A stretch of DNA of 64,000 nucleotides from CBDCCV01 sp965215025 (GCA_965215025.1 CBDCCV010000002.1:620001-684000); one strand, 5' to 3'. Positions 33,599-42,857 are shown, counted from the first letter of the stretch. A program made the numbers and translations. Notes: generated by a model from the letters alone, not told the origin.

Positions 33599-33779
33599 TG
33601 TAGGGAGGCATGGAACTGCGGCGTTCTATGCCACGCGGACGCAAGATAGTCCCGGCAATCCATACTGGCAAATTCTCTTTGCCATTTTTTTTGCCACAGC
33701 GTCGAAAAGACTCAAGATCGTCTGTGTAACCCTGTTTCCAAAAAAGATTTCAGGTTCTACGGGACGCGATTGCTTGGAA

Positions 33780-33804
33780 TACGTGTAGCTCCTTTATAAG
33801 TGCG
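33780..33804 (-). repeat. Right terminal inverted repeat of the transposon
   Basis: Perfect 25-base inverted copy of 32124-32148. It ends 10 bases before the symporter start codon and supplies an in-frame GTG (33800) to that gene. Confidence 0.95.
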
Positions 33805-33814
33805 ACGAGAATTT

Positions 33815-35329
33815 ATGCTCACGCCGCTCGATTGGACCGTTATTGCAATCTACCTCATCGGAGTGGCGGTTTTTGGGATCGTCGCGGGGGGGCGGCAGAC
33901 CTCGACCGCCGACTACTTCCTCGGCGGGCGCGATCTGCCGTGGTGGGCCGTCTGCTTCTCCGTCGTGGCTACGGAGACGAGCACGCTCACGGTGATCGGC
34001 GTGCCGGCGGTGGCGTATGGCGGCACGCTCACCTTTTTGCAGATCACCTTCGGCTATCTCATCGGACGCATCCTGGTGAGCATCTACTTTCTGCCGCGCT
34101 ACTGGGCCGGGCGGCTCTCCACCGCCTACGCCTTTCTGGGCAAGCGCTACGGCGATGGGATGCGCGCCACGGCCTCGGTCACCTTCCTCGTCACGCGCCT
34201 TTTGGCCGACGGCGTGCGGCTCTTCGCCACGGCCATCCCGCTCAAGGTCATCGCCGACGCGGCGGGGCTGGAGGCGAGCTACTTTCAGATCATCCTCGTC
34301 ATCGGCGTGGTGACGACGCTTTACACGCTCGTGGGCGGGATCAAGGCCGTGGTGTGGATGGACGTGGTGCAGATGGGCGTCTACGTCGGCGGGGCGCTCC
34401 TGGCCGGCGTGGTGCTCTGGGAGGCGGCGCCGCAGGGCTGGCTCACGCGCGCGGCGGCCGAGGGGAAGACGCAGCTTTTCGATACGGGCGCGGGTGAGTC
34501 CTTCGGCCTGTGGATCACGCAGCCGTACACGCTCGTCACCGCCGTCGTGGGCGGCGCCGTGTTCTCGATGGCCTCGCACGGGACGGATCAGCTGATCGTG
34601 CAGCGGCTCTTGACCTGCCGCACGCAGGCGGAGAGCCAGAAGGCGCTCGTGGCGAGTGCCCTGCTGGTGATGGCGCAGTTCGCCCTCTTCCTGGGCGTGG
34701 GGCTTCTCCTCTGGGCGTACTACGAGGGCGCCGCGCCCGAGGCGCTTGGCCTCACGCGCGCCGACGAGGTGTTCCCGAAGTTCATCATCGAGGGGCTGCC
34801 GGCGGGGGTTTCGGGGTTGATCCTAGCCGGGATCGTGGCGGCGGCCATGAGCACGCTCTCCTCGTCCTTGAACGCCTTGGCGTCGTCGTCCATGAGCGAC
34901 TTATGGGAGCGCTTTATCGGGCGCGAGGTGCCTCAAGAGCAAGCGCTGCGCGTCTCGCGCGGGCTGACGCTCTTCTGGGGCGTCGTCTTCATCGGCTTTG
35001 CCAGCTTGTTCCAGGACAACGAGAACCCGGTGGTCGAGCTGGGACTCGCCATCGCCGGGTACACGTACGGCGGCCTCCTGGGCGCTTTCCTGCTCGGTCT
35101 TCTGAACAAACGCACGCGCCAGAGCGATGCCGTCATCGCCTTTTTGGTGACCATCGCCGTAATGACGGTGGTGATCCTGGGCGTGAAGTACGATCCGGCG
35201 GCGGGCGGGTGGCTCTTCTCCTTTGCGCCAGTCGAAGGCGCGCGGGCGATTGGGTGGCCCTGGTACACGGTGATCGGCGCGCTGGTGAACCTGGGCGTTG
35301 GATCCTTGCTGGCCCTGCGGCATAGGTAA
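33815..35329 (+). CDS. Sodium:solute symporter (SSS family)
   Basis: A 504-residue protein with thirteen hydrophobic helices. It carries the SSS signatures TSTADYFLGGRDLPWWAV (about residues 29-46), AYGGTLTFLQITFGYLIG, and the sodium-site helix region LILAGIVAAAMSTLSSSLNALASS near 335-358. The family brings in sugars, amino acids or sialic acid with sodium. The native start is ATG 33815; the transposon inserted so that its target duplication ends two bases before it. An in-frame GTG within the transposon end (33800) would give five extra residues. Loss of the native ribosome site may reduce expression. Confidence 0.92.
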   Translation: MLTPLDWTVIAIYLIGVAVFGIVAGGRQTSTADYFLGGRDLPWWAVCFSVVATETSTLTVIGVPAVAYGGTLTFLQITFGYLIGRILVSIYFLPRYWAGRLSTAYAFLGKRYGDGMRATASVTFLVTRLLADGVRLFATAIPLKVIADAAGLEASYFQIILVIGVVTTLYTLVGGIKAVVWMDVVQMGVYVGGALLAGVVLWEAAPQGWLTRAAAEGKTQLFDTGAGESFGLWITQPYTLVTAVVGGAVFSMASHGTDQLIVQRLLTCRTQAESQKALVASALLVMAQFALFLGVGLLLWAYYEGAAPEALGLTRADEVFPKFIIEGLPAGVSGLILAGIVAAAMSTLSSSLNALASSSMSDLWERFIGREVPQEQALRVSRGLTLFWGVVFIGFASLFQDNENPVVELGLAIAGYTYGGLLGAFLLGLLNKRTRQSDAVIAFLVTIAVMTVVILGVKYDPAAGGWLFSFAPVEGARAIGWPWYTVIGALVNLGVGSLLALRHR

Positions 35330-35395
35330 CGCTCGCTCCGAGGGCGGCACCTGGGGCGGCTCTCTGGCACCCGTGCGCGGCGCGCGCATCCGTTT

Positions 35396-38125
35396 ATGGA
35401 TTGGCTCGAAAAGTTAGGCCTTGTAGAAAAAAGGGCGCGGCCCGTGGGGCAGCAGCTCGAGCGGGGCCGCCGCGGGGAGGGCGCCTCGGCCTCGCGGCGC
35501 TGGCTTACGAAGGCGGGCATCTTCGTGGGGCTGGTGCTGATCACGCTCCTGGCCTTTCCGCGCGGCGAGGTCTACGAGTACACCATGCAGGTGGGCGACG
35601 TGTGGCTGCAGCAGGCGCTCGTGGCGCCGTTCGACTTCCCCGTGTACAAGGACCGGGGCGAGTTGGAGGCCGAGCGCCGCGCCGTGCGCCAAAGCACGCC
35701 GCCGTACTTCCGCGAGGTGCCCGACGCGCGCGCGCGCCTGGCGGCCAACCGCGACTCGCTCTCGGCGCAGCTCCAGGAGACCTTCGAGGCGTACGCCGCG
35801 TCATGGCGCCACCGCCAGGCCGGCGAGGCCGAGGCCGCCGCCGAGGACTCGCTGCGCTACGTGGAGCTGCGCCGCAGCACGCGCCTGAAACAGCTCGCCG
35901 CCGAGCAGTGGCAGCGCCTCGCGCGCGACTACGCCAACCGCCAGCCAGGCCTGGCCGCCGCCGTGCCGGGCGAGGTGCCGCCGGGGCCGCCGCTCTGGCG
36001 CGGCCTCCTGGACAGCGCCTGGGAGGCGGGCGTGCAGTTTTTGAGCATCGGCGTGCTGAACGTGCCGCGCGACTCCGTCCACACCGACGAGCTGGTCGTG
36101 CGCAACGAGGAGGAGCGCACGGACCGCGTCAGAAGCAAGGACAACGTCTACGGCCTGGACGAGGCGTACCGCTCGGCGCAGGAGGCTTTCGCCCAGGAGT
36201 ACGCGGACGCGCCAAGCGATGCGGCCCTGGCCAACGCCTTCTTTGGGGCCGTCTTCCAGCCCTCGCTCACGTACCAGCGCGCCGAGACGCTGCGCGAGTG
36301 GCGCCGCGAGGCCGGCCGCATCGCCCCCACGCGTGGGGCCGTGCAAGAAGGGCAGGTGCTCGTGCGCAAGGGCGACCGCATCGACGCGGAGATCAAGCGC
36401 CAGCTCACCTCCCTGGAACGCGCGCAGAACGAGCGCTCCGGCCGCTCGGTGCTTTGGAAGCAGGTGCTCGGCGAGGCCATGCTCGCGCTCGCGGCCTTCC
36501 TCATCTTCTTTCTCTACCTTTTCTTTCTCCGGCGCGAGGTCTTCGACTCGAACCGCACGGTGTTTCTCATCGCGCTCCTCTTTGCCGGCATCATCGGGCT
36601 TTTCGCGCTGGTGCTGCGGCTGCCCTCCGTGGGGCTGTACGTGGTGCCCGTGGCGATTGCCTCCGTGCAGCTGACCATCCTCTTCGACTCGCGCGTGGGG
36701 CTTTTCGGGACGCTCGTGCTCGCGCTCGTGGGCGGGCTTTTGCTGGGCTTCGACCTCGAATATTTCATGGCGACGTTTTTTGCCGGGATGCTCGGCGTCT
36801 TCAGCGTGCGCGACATCAAAAACCGCGGGCAGTACTTCATCTCAGGGGGCCTCGTGCTCCTCGGCTACGTCTTCGTCCTCACCGCCGCGTGGCTCTTCTT
36901 CAACACGGACACGGACCAGTACCTGTCCGAGCTGGGCCTGGTGGTGGCCAACTCCTTTTTCGTGGTGATGGCCTACCCGCTCCTCTGGGTCTTCGAGCGC
37001 TCCTTCGACCTGACGACCGACCTGACGCTGCTCGAGCTTTCGGATACGAACCGGAAGCTCTTGAAAGAGCTTTCGCTGCGCGCGCCCGGCTCGTTCAACC
37101 ACTCCTTGCAGGTGGCGAACCTGGCCGAGGCGGCGGCCGACCGCGTCGGGGCCAACTCGCTTCTTACGCGCGTGGGGGCGCTCTACCACGATATCGGGAA
37201 GATGCTCAAGCCCGAGTATTTCGTAGAGAACCAGCGCACGGGCATGAACCCGCACGACAAGCTCAAGCCGCGCATGAGCGCGCTCATCATCGCCAGCCAC
37301 GTCAAAGAGGGGCTGGAGATGGCGCGCCAGCACAACCTGCCGCAGCGCGTCTTGGACTTCATCCCGATGCACCACGGCACCACGCGCATCGAGTTCTTCT
37401 ACCGCAAGGCGCTCGAAGCCAAGGCGCCGGACGACCCGGACCTCCTCGAGTCCGAGTTCCGCTATCCGGGGCCGCGCCCGCACTCGCGCGAGACGGCCAT
37501 CCTCATGCTCGCCGACGGCGTCGAGGCCGCCAGCCGCTCGCTCGAAGACCCCACGCACAAGCGGCTCCAAGCGCTCATCGACGCCATCTTCCAAGCCCGC
37601 ATCGACGACGACCAGTTCACCGACACGGACCTCACCTTCCGCGACATGCGGGTGATCAAGGAGACGTTCCTGACGATGCTCATGGGCATCTACCACGTCC
37701 GCGTAAAGTACCCGGATCAAGAGGAGAAAAAGACGGACGCCGCCCCCGACACCGAGGCGCCGCCCTCCGACGAAGAGGAGCCGCCCGCCGCGCAAGCGCC
37801 GCCGTCGGAGGCCGAGAGCGCCCTGGCCGAGAAGATGAAGGAGGAGAACCTCTGGGGCGTGCCCGAGCAAGACGCCCGCGCCGCCCCCGGCCAGCGCAAC
37901 GCCGGCGGTCAACTCAAGCCCGGCGATGGCGCCTCTGGCGGCGCCTCCGAAGAAGATGCTGATTCCGCCCCCGACCCCGCTGCTCCCGAAGCCCAACCCG
38001 TCTCCGAAGGCGACGGCACGCAGCAACCGCCCCAGGCCAACGGCCACCCCGAAACGCAGGGCGACGGCGCCGCCGCCGAGCCGTCCTCCGCCGAGGAAGA
38101 AGAGGACCGCACGCGGGAGAACTGA
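35396..38125 (+). CDS. 7TM-HD phosphohydrolase, PgpH-like (c-di-AMP phosphodiesterase family)
   Basis: A 909-residue membrane protein. It has a short cytosolic start, helix one (about 42-58), a large outside 7TM-HDED domain (about 60-355), and a seven-helix region (about 360-540). A cytosolic HD domain has the motif VGALYHDIGKMLKPEYF near residue 595 and MHHGTTRIEFFY near 660. The Asp/Pro/Glu-rich tail (about 770-909) is low-complexity. The arrangement matches PgpH, which hydrolyses c-di-AMP to pApA. The acidic tail is longer than in most relatives. It follows the symporter on the same strand. Confidence 0.92.
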   Translation: MDWLEKLGLVEKRARPVGQQLERGRRGEGASASRRWLTKAGIFVGLVLITLLAFPRGEVYEYTMQVGDVWLQQALVAPFDFPVYKDRGELEAERRAVRQSTPPYFREVPDARARLAANRDSLSAQLQETFEAYAASWRHRQAGEAEAAAEDSLRYVELRRSTRLKQLAAEQWQRLARDYANRQPGLAAAVPGEVPPGPPLWRGLLDSAWEAGVQFLSIGVLNVPRDSVHTDELVVRNEEERTDRVRSKDNVYGLDEAYRSAQEAFAQEYADAPSDAALANAFFGAVFQPSLTYQRAETLREWRREAGRIAPTRGAVQEGQVLVRKGDRIDAEIKRQLTSLERAQNERSGRSVLWKQVLGEAMLALAAFLIFFLYLFFLRREVFDSNRTVFLIALLFAGIIGLFALVLRLPSVGLYVVPVAIASVQLTILFDSRVGLFGTLVLALVGGLLLGFDLEYFMATFFAGMLGVFSVRDIKNRGQYFISGGLVLLGYVFVLTAAWLFFNTDTDQYLSELGLVVANSFFVVMAYPLLWVFERSFDLTTDLTLLELSDTNRKLLKELSLRAPGSFNHSLQVANLAEAAADRVGANSLLTRVGALYHDIGKMLKPEYFVENQRTGMNPHDKLKPRMSALIIASHVKEGLEMARQHNLPQRVLDFIPMHHGTTRIEFFYRKALEAKAPDDPDLLESEFRYPGPRPHSRETAILMLADGVEAASRSLEDPTHKRLQALIDAIFQARIDDDQFTDTDLTFRDMRVIKETFLTMLMGIYHVRVKYPDQEEKKTDAAPDTEAPPSDEEEPPAAQAPPSEAESALAEKMKEENLWGVPEQDARAAPGQRNAGGQLKPGDGASGGASEEDADSAPDPAAPEAQPVSEGDGTQQPPQANGHPETQGDGAAAEPSSAEEEEDRTREN

Positions 38126-38143
38126 AGCGCGCAGCGCCGCTTC

Positions 38144-38341
38144 TCAGGAGACAGGCGTGCCGAAGCACGCGGGGCAGACGCCGCCGTTGACGTAGCCGCC
38201 CCCGCGGCAGTACGCGCAAACCTTCGTAGGTTTGTAAGACGACGAACTGCCGGACGACGTGTAGCTGGAAGGCTGCCTTTTGCCCCCGCCGCCGAGGGAG
38301 AAGAAGAACCACACGATGGCGAGTAGAATCAGGATTTCCAT
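38144..38341 (-). CDS. Small membrane protein with DnaJ-like zinc motif
   Basis: A 65-residue protein starting MEILILLAIVWFFFSLGGGG has one N-terminal helix, a Ser-rich spacer, then CAYCRGGGYVNGGVCPACFG, a CxxC...CxxC zinc-binding pair like one DnaJ zinc repeat. A longer upstream start has no support. It is convergent with the 7TM-HD gene. Function unknown. Confidence 0.7.
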   Translation of the reverse strand: MEILILLAIVWFFFSLGGGGKRQPSSYTSSGSSSSYKPTKVCAYCRGGGYVNGGVCPACFGTPVS

Positions 38342-38538
38342 AATGTCAGAGACTGTCCTGCGGATTAGAAGTCGGGGTCGCTGGCGTGTCCTAACAGCTA
38401 TGCGCAGGAGCGCCTCCGAAACGGTCACACCCGTTCAGAAAAGTGATCGGCCGCGAAGCCGTGCGGCGCCCCTCGTCTAGCAAACCGCCGAAGAAAGCGA
38501 GAACCGAACGTGGGCGCCACGCCGAGGCCCCCCGCGTC

Positions 38539-38727
38539 TCAGTCGAAATCGCTGCACGACATGAAGTAGTGGCAGTGCGGGCAGCGGTACTTGCAGCCGT
38601 GGTTATAGAGGCGGCTGCCGCAGTTGGGGCAGTGGTCCCACCATGCCCCTTCGGCTACGGATGGGGGCGGGCTGGAGGCGTCATCGTTTTCCAGCGGTTG
38701 AAGCCTCTCGGCAGCGGGGTCGTCCAT
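38539..38727 (-). CDS. Small zinc-ribbon protein
   Basis: A 62-residue protein whose C-terminal half, HCPNCGSRLYNHGCKYRCPH and then CHYFMSCSDFD, contains two CxxC pairs plus extra Cys/His, a clear zinc ribbon. The N-terminal half is acidic and disordered. It begins 3 bp after the stop of the upstream membrane-protein gene, so it is the last of a three-gene unit with the SirB1-like gene. Role unknown. Confidence 0.75.
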   Translation of the reverse strand: MDDPAAERLQPLENDDASSPPPSVAEGAWWDHCPNCGSRLYNHGCKYRCPHCHYFMSCSDFD

Positions 38728-38730
38728 GCG

Positions 38731-39282
38731 TCAGAGCGGCGCGGCGTGGTCGTAGCGGCGGGCCTGGCGCAGCGCCTCGCGCAGCGCGTCGAAGGCGGGC
38801 CACGCGGCGTGCGGCAGGGTGTAGCTCTCGCGTCCGAGGGCGACTTCGAGCGCGCCCCGGCTCGCGCGAAGGTCGTGCACGCGCCGCCACGTCAGCGGTG
38901 CCGCAGCGCCCAGGCACTCGGGCACCGTGCGGACGGCGGCGGCCCCGTAGGTGCGGCCTTCCGGCTCGGGGCGGATGTGCACCTCGGCCAGCGTGCGGCG
39001 GAGCTGGAAGCGCGTCCACAGCCAGGCGGCCACGAGCGCCGCCGGGAAGCCTGCCGTCAGGAAGGGCAGGACGGAGAGGCCTTGCAGCGCGGCAGCGAGC
39101 GCGCCGAGCATCACCGGGAGCGCGCACGCGGCCAAGGGGGCCACAAGCGCCCGCGCGTAGACGAGCGCTGCCGGCGCGCCCTCGGGATGCGCCGTGCTGT
39201 GGAAACGGAGCGGCGGCAGGCGCTCAGAAGGCGCTTCGGCCTCTTCGCGCCGGACGGCGGCGGCCTGCTGCTTATTCGGCAT
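38731..39282 (-). CDS. Membrane protein of unknown family
   Basis: A 183-residue protein with two adjacent hydrophobic segments (about 43-66 and 70-90) and a C-terminal cytosolic domain (about 95-183) of mixed strands, including RTYGAAAVRTVPECLG and RESYTLPHAAWPAFDALREA, like a small PH-type domain. It overlaps the upstream SirB1-like gene by 11 bases and abuts the zinc-ribbon gene, so the three are likely cotranscribed. No family recognised. Confidence 0.72.
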   Translation of the reverse strand: MPNKQQAAAVRREEAEAPSERLPPLRFHSTAHPEGAPAALVYARALVAPLAACALPVMLGALAAALQGLSVLPFLTAGFPAALVAAWLWTRFQLRRTLAEVHIRPEPEGRTYGAAAVRTVPECLGAAAPLTWRRVHDLRASRGALEVALGRESYTLPHAAWPAFDALREALRQARRYDHAAPL

Positions 39283-40174
39283 GGGCGTCGTCCCAGGGTT
39301 CGAGCAGGCGCAACAGGTCGGCCTCGGTTTGGGGCTGCTCGGCCTTTTGGGCGATGGCGAGCAGGTTGCGCACCATGCGCAGGAGGATGGCCTGCGGCGC
39401 CGCCGGGGCGAAGTGGTCCGGGCGCGGCGTGATGCCCGCGCGCATCAGAAAGCGCACGCAGGCGGACGGCTCCACCGGCGCGCTGCTGTCGAAGAGGTCC
39501 AGGAAGATCTCGCTCCCTTCGTCCTCGTACTTCACCAGAAAGCGCACGGGCATGTCCACGCCGTAGACGGGCAGCCCCAGGCGCTGCCCCAGGAGCAGGT
39601 ACACCACCGAGAGGCTGATGGGGATGCCGCGCCGCCGGTCGATGACCTGGTTGAGGTAGGAGTTGTTCGGGTCGAAGAAGTGCGCGCGGTTGCCCTCGAA
39701 GCGGAGCGTCTCGGTCATGAAGTCGGCCAGGGCGAAGGCGCGGTCGGCGCCGCGGGTGGTGCTGAGGCGGCGGCGCGCCTCGCCGGCCATGCGGTCAAGC
39801 TGGCGCTGGTAGGCGGGGATGTCGAGGTGCGGAAAGCGGTAGAGGGCAACGAGGAAGGCGCCGCGCTCGAGGTCCACGTTCGGCGCGCCGAGGACGAGCG
39901 ACCAGGCCGCCTCCAGGCTGTCCATGTGCACGGCGTGGGCCGCCTCGCGGATGTGCGCGCGGGCGACGGCATCGCCGGCCTCCGTCGCGGCGGCGCTCAG
40001 GTGCGGCAGCGCCCGTCGCCCGAGCGTGTCCAGGCGCGCCTGGACGGCCCGCTGCACGGCCGGCGCCGGATCGTCCACGAGGCGGGCGAGGGCGCGGACC
40101 TCATCGGCCAGGGCGGAGGAGGCCACGGCCGATGCGTCCTCGGCCGTCGTCAAGGCGTCCGTCATGTCGAACAA
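39272..40174 (-). CDS. SirB1 family transglutaminase-like protein
   Basis: A 300-residue protein with the SirB1/UPF0162 pattern. A helical N-terminal half is followed by LDRMAGEARRRLS and DPNNSYLNQVIDRRRGIPISL, and then SVVYLLLGQRLGLPVYGVDMPVRF (about residues 175-225). This is the circularly shared transglutaminase-like fold, with the family's Cys apparently replaced (SLSVVYLLL where many have S-x-C/L). Typical members end with a TPR-like helical part, here shortened (about 245-300). The protein is cytosolic and of unknown role. Confidence 0.88.
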   Translation of the reverse strand: MFDMTDALTTAEDASAVASSALADEVRALARLVDDPAPAVQRAVQARLDTLGRRALPHLSAAATEAGDAVARAHIREAAHAVHMDSLEAAWSLVLGAPNVDLERGAFLVALYRFPHLDIPAYQRQLDRMAGEARRRLSTTRGADRAFALADFMTETLRFEGNRAHFFDPNNSYLNQVIDRRRGIPISLSVVYLLLGQRLGLPVYGVDMPVRFLVKYEDEGSEIFLDLFDSSAPVEPSACVRFLMRAGITPRPDHFAPAAPQAILLRMVRNLLAIAQKAEQPQTEADLLRLLEPWDDAHAE

Positions 40175-40213
40175 AATGAGGTGGGGGAGAGGGCCTTTCG
40201 GGTTGCGTGCAGG

Positions 40214-41929
40214 CTACTGCTCGGCGGCGGGCGTGGCGGCGTGGCTGCCGTCGCCGCCGGCCTCGGCGTAATCGGCCTCCGTGCGCTCCGGCTCGTCGGC
40301 GTCGGGGGCAAGGAAGGGATAGGAAAAATGCTTGGGTGGGTTCAGGTTCTCCTTCACCGCGCGTGCCGAGGTCCAGCGCATGAGGTTCATCTTCGAGCCG
40401 GCCTTGTCGTTCGTGCCCGACTTCCGCGCGCCGCCGAAGGGCTGCTGCCCCACCACGGCGCCCGTGGGCTTGTCGTTAATGTAGAAGTTGCCGGCGGCGT
40501 TCTCCAGGCGCTCCATCGCCACCTGCACGGCGGCGCGGTCTTCCGAGAAAATGGCGCCCGTGAGTGCGTACGGCGAGGTTTCATCGACGAGGCCGAGCGT
40601 CTCCTCAAAGCGCGCGTCCTCGTAGACGTACGCCGTGGCCACGGGGCCGAACAGCTCCTCGCTCATCGTCTGGTAGCCCGGATCGTCCACCACGAGCACG
40701 GTCGGCTCGATGAAGTAGCCCTCCTCGTCCGAGTAATCTCCGCCGTGGACGATCTCCACGCCCTCGGCCTTTTTCGCCGCGTCGATGGCGCCGGCGAGCT
40801 TGTCGAAGGACGGCTTGTCGATCACGGCGTTGACGTAGTTCGTGAAATCCTCCGGCGGCCCCATCTTGATTTCTGAAAGCTGCCCGAGCATCTCTTCTTT
40901 GATGGCGGGCCAGAGGCTTTTCGGGAGATACATCCGCGAAGAGGCCGAGCACTTCTGCCCCTGGTACTCGAACGAGCCGCGCACGATGGCCGTCGCCACG
41001 GCCTCGGCGTCGGCGGAGGGGTGGGCGACGATGAAGTCCTTGCCGCCCGTCTCGCCCACGATGCGCGGGTAGCCCCGGTACCGGCCGATGTTCTCGCCGA
41101 TGGTTTTCCACAGGTGCTCGAACGTCCCCGTCGATCCGGTAAAGTGCAGCCCGGCGAAGTGCTCGGAAGCGAGGGCCGGGTCGCCGATGGTCGGCCCGTC
41201 GCCGGGGAGCATGTTGATCACGCCCGGCGGCAGCCCCGCCTCTTCCAAAAGTTTGTAGACGAAGTACGCCGAGTAGACGGACGTGGTGGACGGCTTCCAG
41301 AGGACCACGTTGCCCATCAGGGCGGGCGCGGCGGGGAGGTTGGCCTGGATGGAGGTGAAGTTGAACGGCGTCACGGCCAGGACGAACCCTTCGAGCGGGC
41401 GGTACTGCATCCGGTTCCAGATGCCGGGCGAGGAAAGCGGCTGCTCGTCGTAGAGCCGCTCCATGAAGTGCGCGTTGAAGCGGAAAAAGTCGATCAGCTC
41501 GCAGGCGGCGTCGATCTCGGCCTGGTGCGCGTTTTTCGACTGGCCCAGCATGGTCGAGGCGTTGAGCGTGTCGCGCCAGGGGCCGGCCAGGAGGTCGGCG
41601 GCGCGGAGGAAGATGGCGGTGCGCTCCGTCCAGGGCATCCGCGCCCACGTCTCTCTTGCCCGGAGCGCGGCCTCGATGGCGTTCTTCACCTCGGCTTCGC
41701 CCGCGAAGTGGACCGTGCCGAGCGTGCTCTGGATGTCGTGCGGCGGGCGGATCGCCTCGGTGTTCCCCGTGCGCACTTCCTCGCCGCCGATGAACGCGGG
41801 CACCTCGATCCTCTCACGCTTGAGTTCTTCGAGGCGCTTTTTGAGCGACGCGCGCTCAGGGCTGCCCGGCGCGTAGCTTTTGACGGGTTCGTTGGTTGGC
41901 GTCGGGACGTGGCTGAGGGCGTTGTTCAT
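40214..41929 (-). CDS. pruA: L-glutamate gamma-semialdehyde dehydrogenase (PruA)
   Basis: The second enzyme of proline breakdown oxidises pyrroline-5-carboxylate/glutamate semialdehyde to glutamate with NAD. The 571-residue protein carries LAVTPFNFTSIQANLP (NAD-binding), HFTGSTGTFEHLWKTIG, the general base in RIVGETGGKDF and the catalytic Cys in YQGQKCSASSRMYLP near residue 325. ITG-like TSPYALTGAIF and QQPFGGARKSGTNDKAG are at the end. It is longer than the core by a 30-residue charged tail. The putA-type proline dehydrogenase is not in the window. Confidence 0.95.
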   Translation of the reverse strand: MNNALSHVPTPTNEPVKSYAPGSPERASLKKRLEELKRERIEVPAFIGGEEVRTGNTEAIRPPHDIQSTLGTVHFAGEAEVKNAIEAALRARETWARMPWTERTAIFLRAADLLAGPWRDTLNASTMLGQSKNAHQAEIDAACELIDFFRFNAHFMERLYDEQPLSSPGIWNRMQYRPLEGFVLAVTPFNFTSIQANLPAAPALMGNVVLWKPSTTSVYSAYFVYKLLEEAGLPPGVINMLPGDGPTIGDPALASEHFAGLHFTGSTGTFEHLWKTIGENIGRYRGYPRIVGETGGKDFIVAHPSADAEAVATAIVRGSFEYQGQKCSASSRMYLPKSLWPAIKEEMLGQLSEIKMGPPEDFTNYVNAVIDKPSFDKLAGAIDAAKKAEGVEIVHGGDYSDEEGYFIEPTVLVVDDPGYQTMSEELFGPVATAYVYEDARFEETLGLVDETSPYALTGAIFSEDRAAVQVAMERLENAAGNFYINDKPTGAVVGQQPFGGARKSGTNDKAGSKMNLMRWTSARAVKENLNPPKHFSYPFLAPDADEPERTEADYAEAGGDGSHAATPAAEQ

Positions 41930-42130
41930 GGCTGCGGCAGGGCAGGGCGGGGGCGTGAGAAAAGGCGTCTTTCTCTTTACCAGGCAGAAAAAGCGTTGTT
42001 CTCAACTTCGCCCATCCGCTGACGTAGGGGAGAGGACCGGCTGAGTGCGACACGCGACGGGACAGATCCGAAGCGGGAGGACGTGCTCGAAAAAAATTTC
42101 GCCAACGGGAACCGATAGACCTCGATCTGT

Positions 42131-42148
42131 TTTAACCGATTGGATAAA
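42131..42148. promoter_or_regulatory. Operator-like inverted repeat before tetR
   Basis: TTTAACC-GATT-GGATAAA, seven-base arms with one mismatch, 20 bp before the TetR start. TetR proteins bind such spacings; a related palindrome occurs at 42858 after the gene. Confidence 0.5.
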
Positions 42149-42167
42149 CCAAGCAAGTAATGCCAAG

Positions 42168-42809
42168 ATGAACGCTCCTTTTGACGATACCGGCGTTTCC
42201 GAAACGGAAGTGCAAATTCTTGAAGCGGCCCGCCGGGTTTTTCTCCGTCGGGGAACGGCCGGGGCGCGCACGCAGGAGATCGCCGACGAGGCGGGGGTCA
42301 ACAAAGCACTCCTGCACTACTACTTCCGCACGAAAGAGCGGCTGGCCGAAGCCGTGTTCTTGCGCGCTGCCCAGACGCTTTTCCCCCGCATGCTCCAGAC
42401 GCTCGCCTCGGATCTCCCGCTCCGTGAAAAGCTGCAACGGGCCGTCGAAGTCGAAATCGACATGCTGAGCAAGAACCCGTACCTCCCCGGCTACATCATC
42501 GCCGAGTTCCAGTACCAACCGGATCGCCTGCGCACGTTGCTTGACGAGGTGCTCCCCGTAGGCCGCATCCACCACACCGTGCTCGGCAAGCTCCAGGAGC
42601 AGCTCGATGCAGAAGCCGAAGCGGGCCAGCTGCGCCCCACGCGGGCAGAGGACTTTCTCGTCGCGCTCATAGCTCAACTCATCTTCCCCTACGCGGCGGC
42701 ACCCATGCTGGAGGCCGCCCTGGGCCTCGACGCCGAGGCGCGGGAGCAGATGATGGAGCGCCGCCGCGAAGACCTCGCCGAAACGCTTCTGCGCAGCCTA
42801 ACGCCCTGA
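42168..42809 (+). CDS. TetR/AcrR family transcriptional regulator
   Basis: A 213-residue TetR-type repressor. The HTH reads ILEAARRVFLRRGTAGARTQ and EIADEAGVNKALLHYYFRTK (residues about 15-54); the helical ligand-binding half follows. The start at ATG 42168 fits the family. Related regulators sit in front of TolC-HlyD-ABC exporter operons in Bacteroidota and Rhodothermota, and damaged versions of such genes begin 1 kb downstream, so it probably controls them. The inverted repeats at 42131 and 42858 are its candidate operators. Confidence 0.92.
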   Translation: MNAPFDDTGVSETEVQILEAARRVFLRRGTAGARTQEIADEAGVNKALLHYYFRTKERLAEAVFLRAAQTLFPRMLQTLASDLPLREKLQRAVEVEIDMLSKNPYLPGYIIAEFQYQPDRLRTLLDEVLPVGRIHHTVLGKLQEQLDAEAEAGQLRPTRAEDFLVALIAQLIFPYAAAPMLEAALGLDAEAREQMMERRREDLAETLLRSLTP

Positions 42810-42857
42810 ACCCGGCGCTGTCCATGTAAACCGAGCATCCACAAAAAATTTTGGAAC

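Larger units (their letters stand above)
32124..33804 (-). mobile_element. Non-autonomous IS1595-family transposon with RNA and DUF5343 cargo
   Basis: The element is bounded by perfect 25-bp terminal inverted repeats (32124-32148 and 33780-33804; CGCACTTATAAAGGAGCTAC and onward). It is flanked by an exact 8-bp target duplication ACGAGAAT (32116-32123 and 33805-33812). Only the C-terminal part of an ISXO2-like DDE transposase remains at the left end, and possibly a scrap of its N-terminus near 33600-33690. The middle is replaced by a DUF5343 gene and a structured RNA. Base composition is visibly more AT-rich than the host. Intact ends and target duplication imply recent movement, which must have used a transposase supplied elsewhere. 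Confidence 0.93.
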
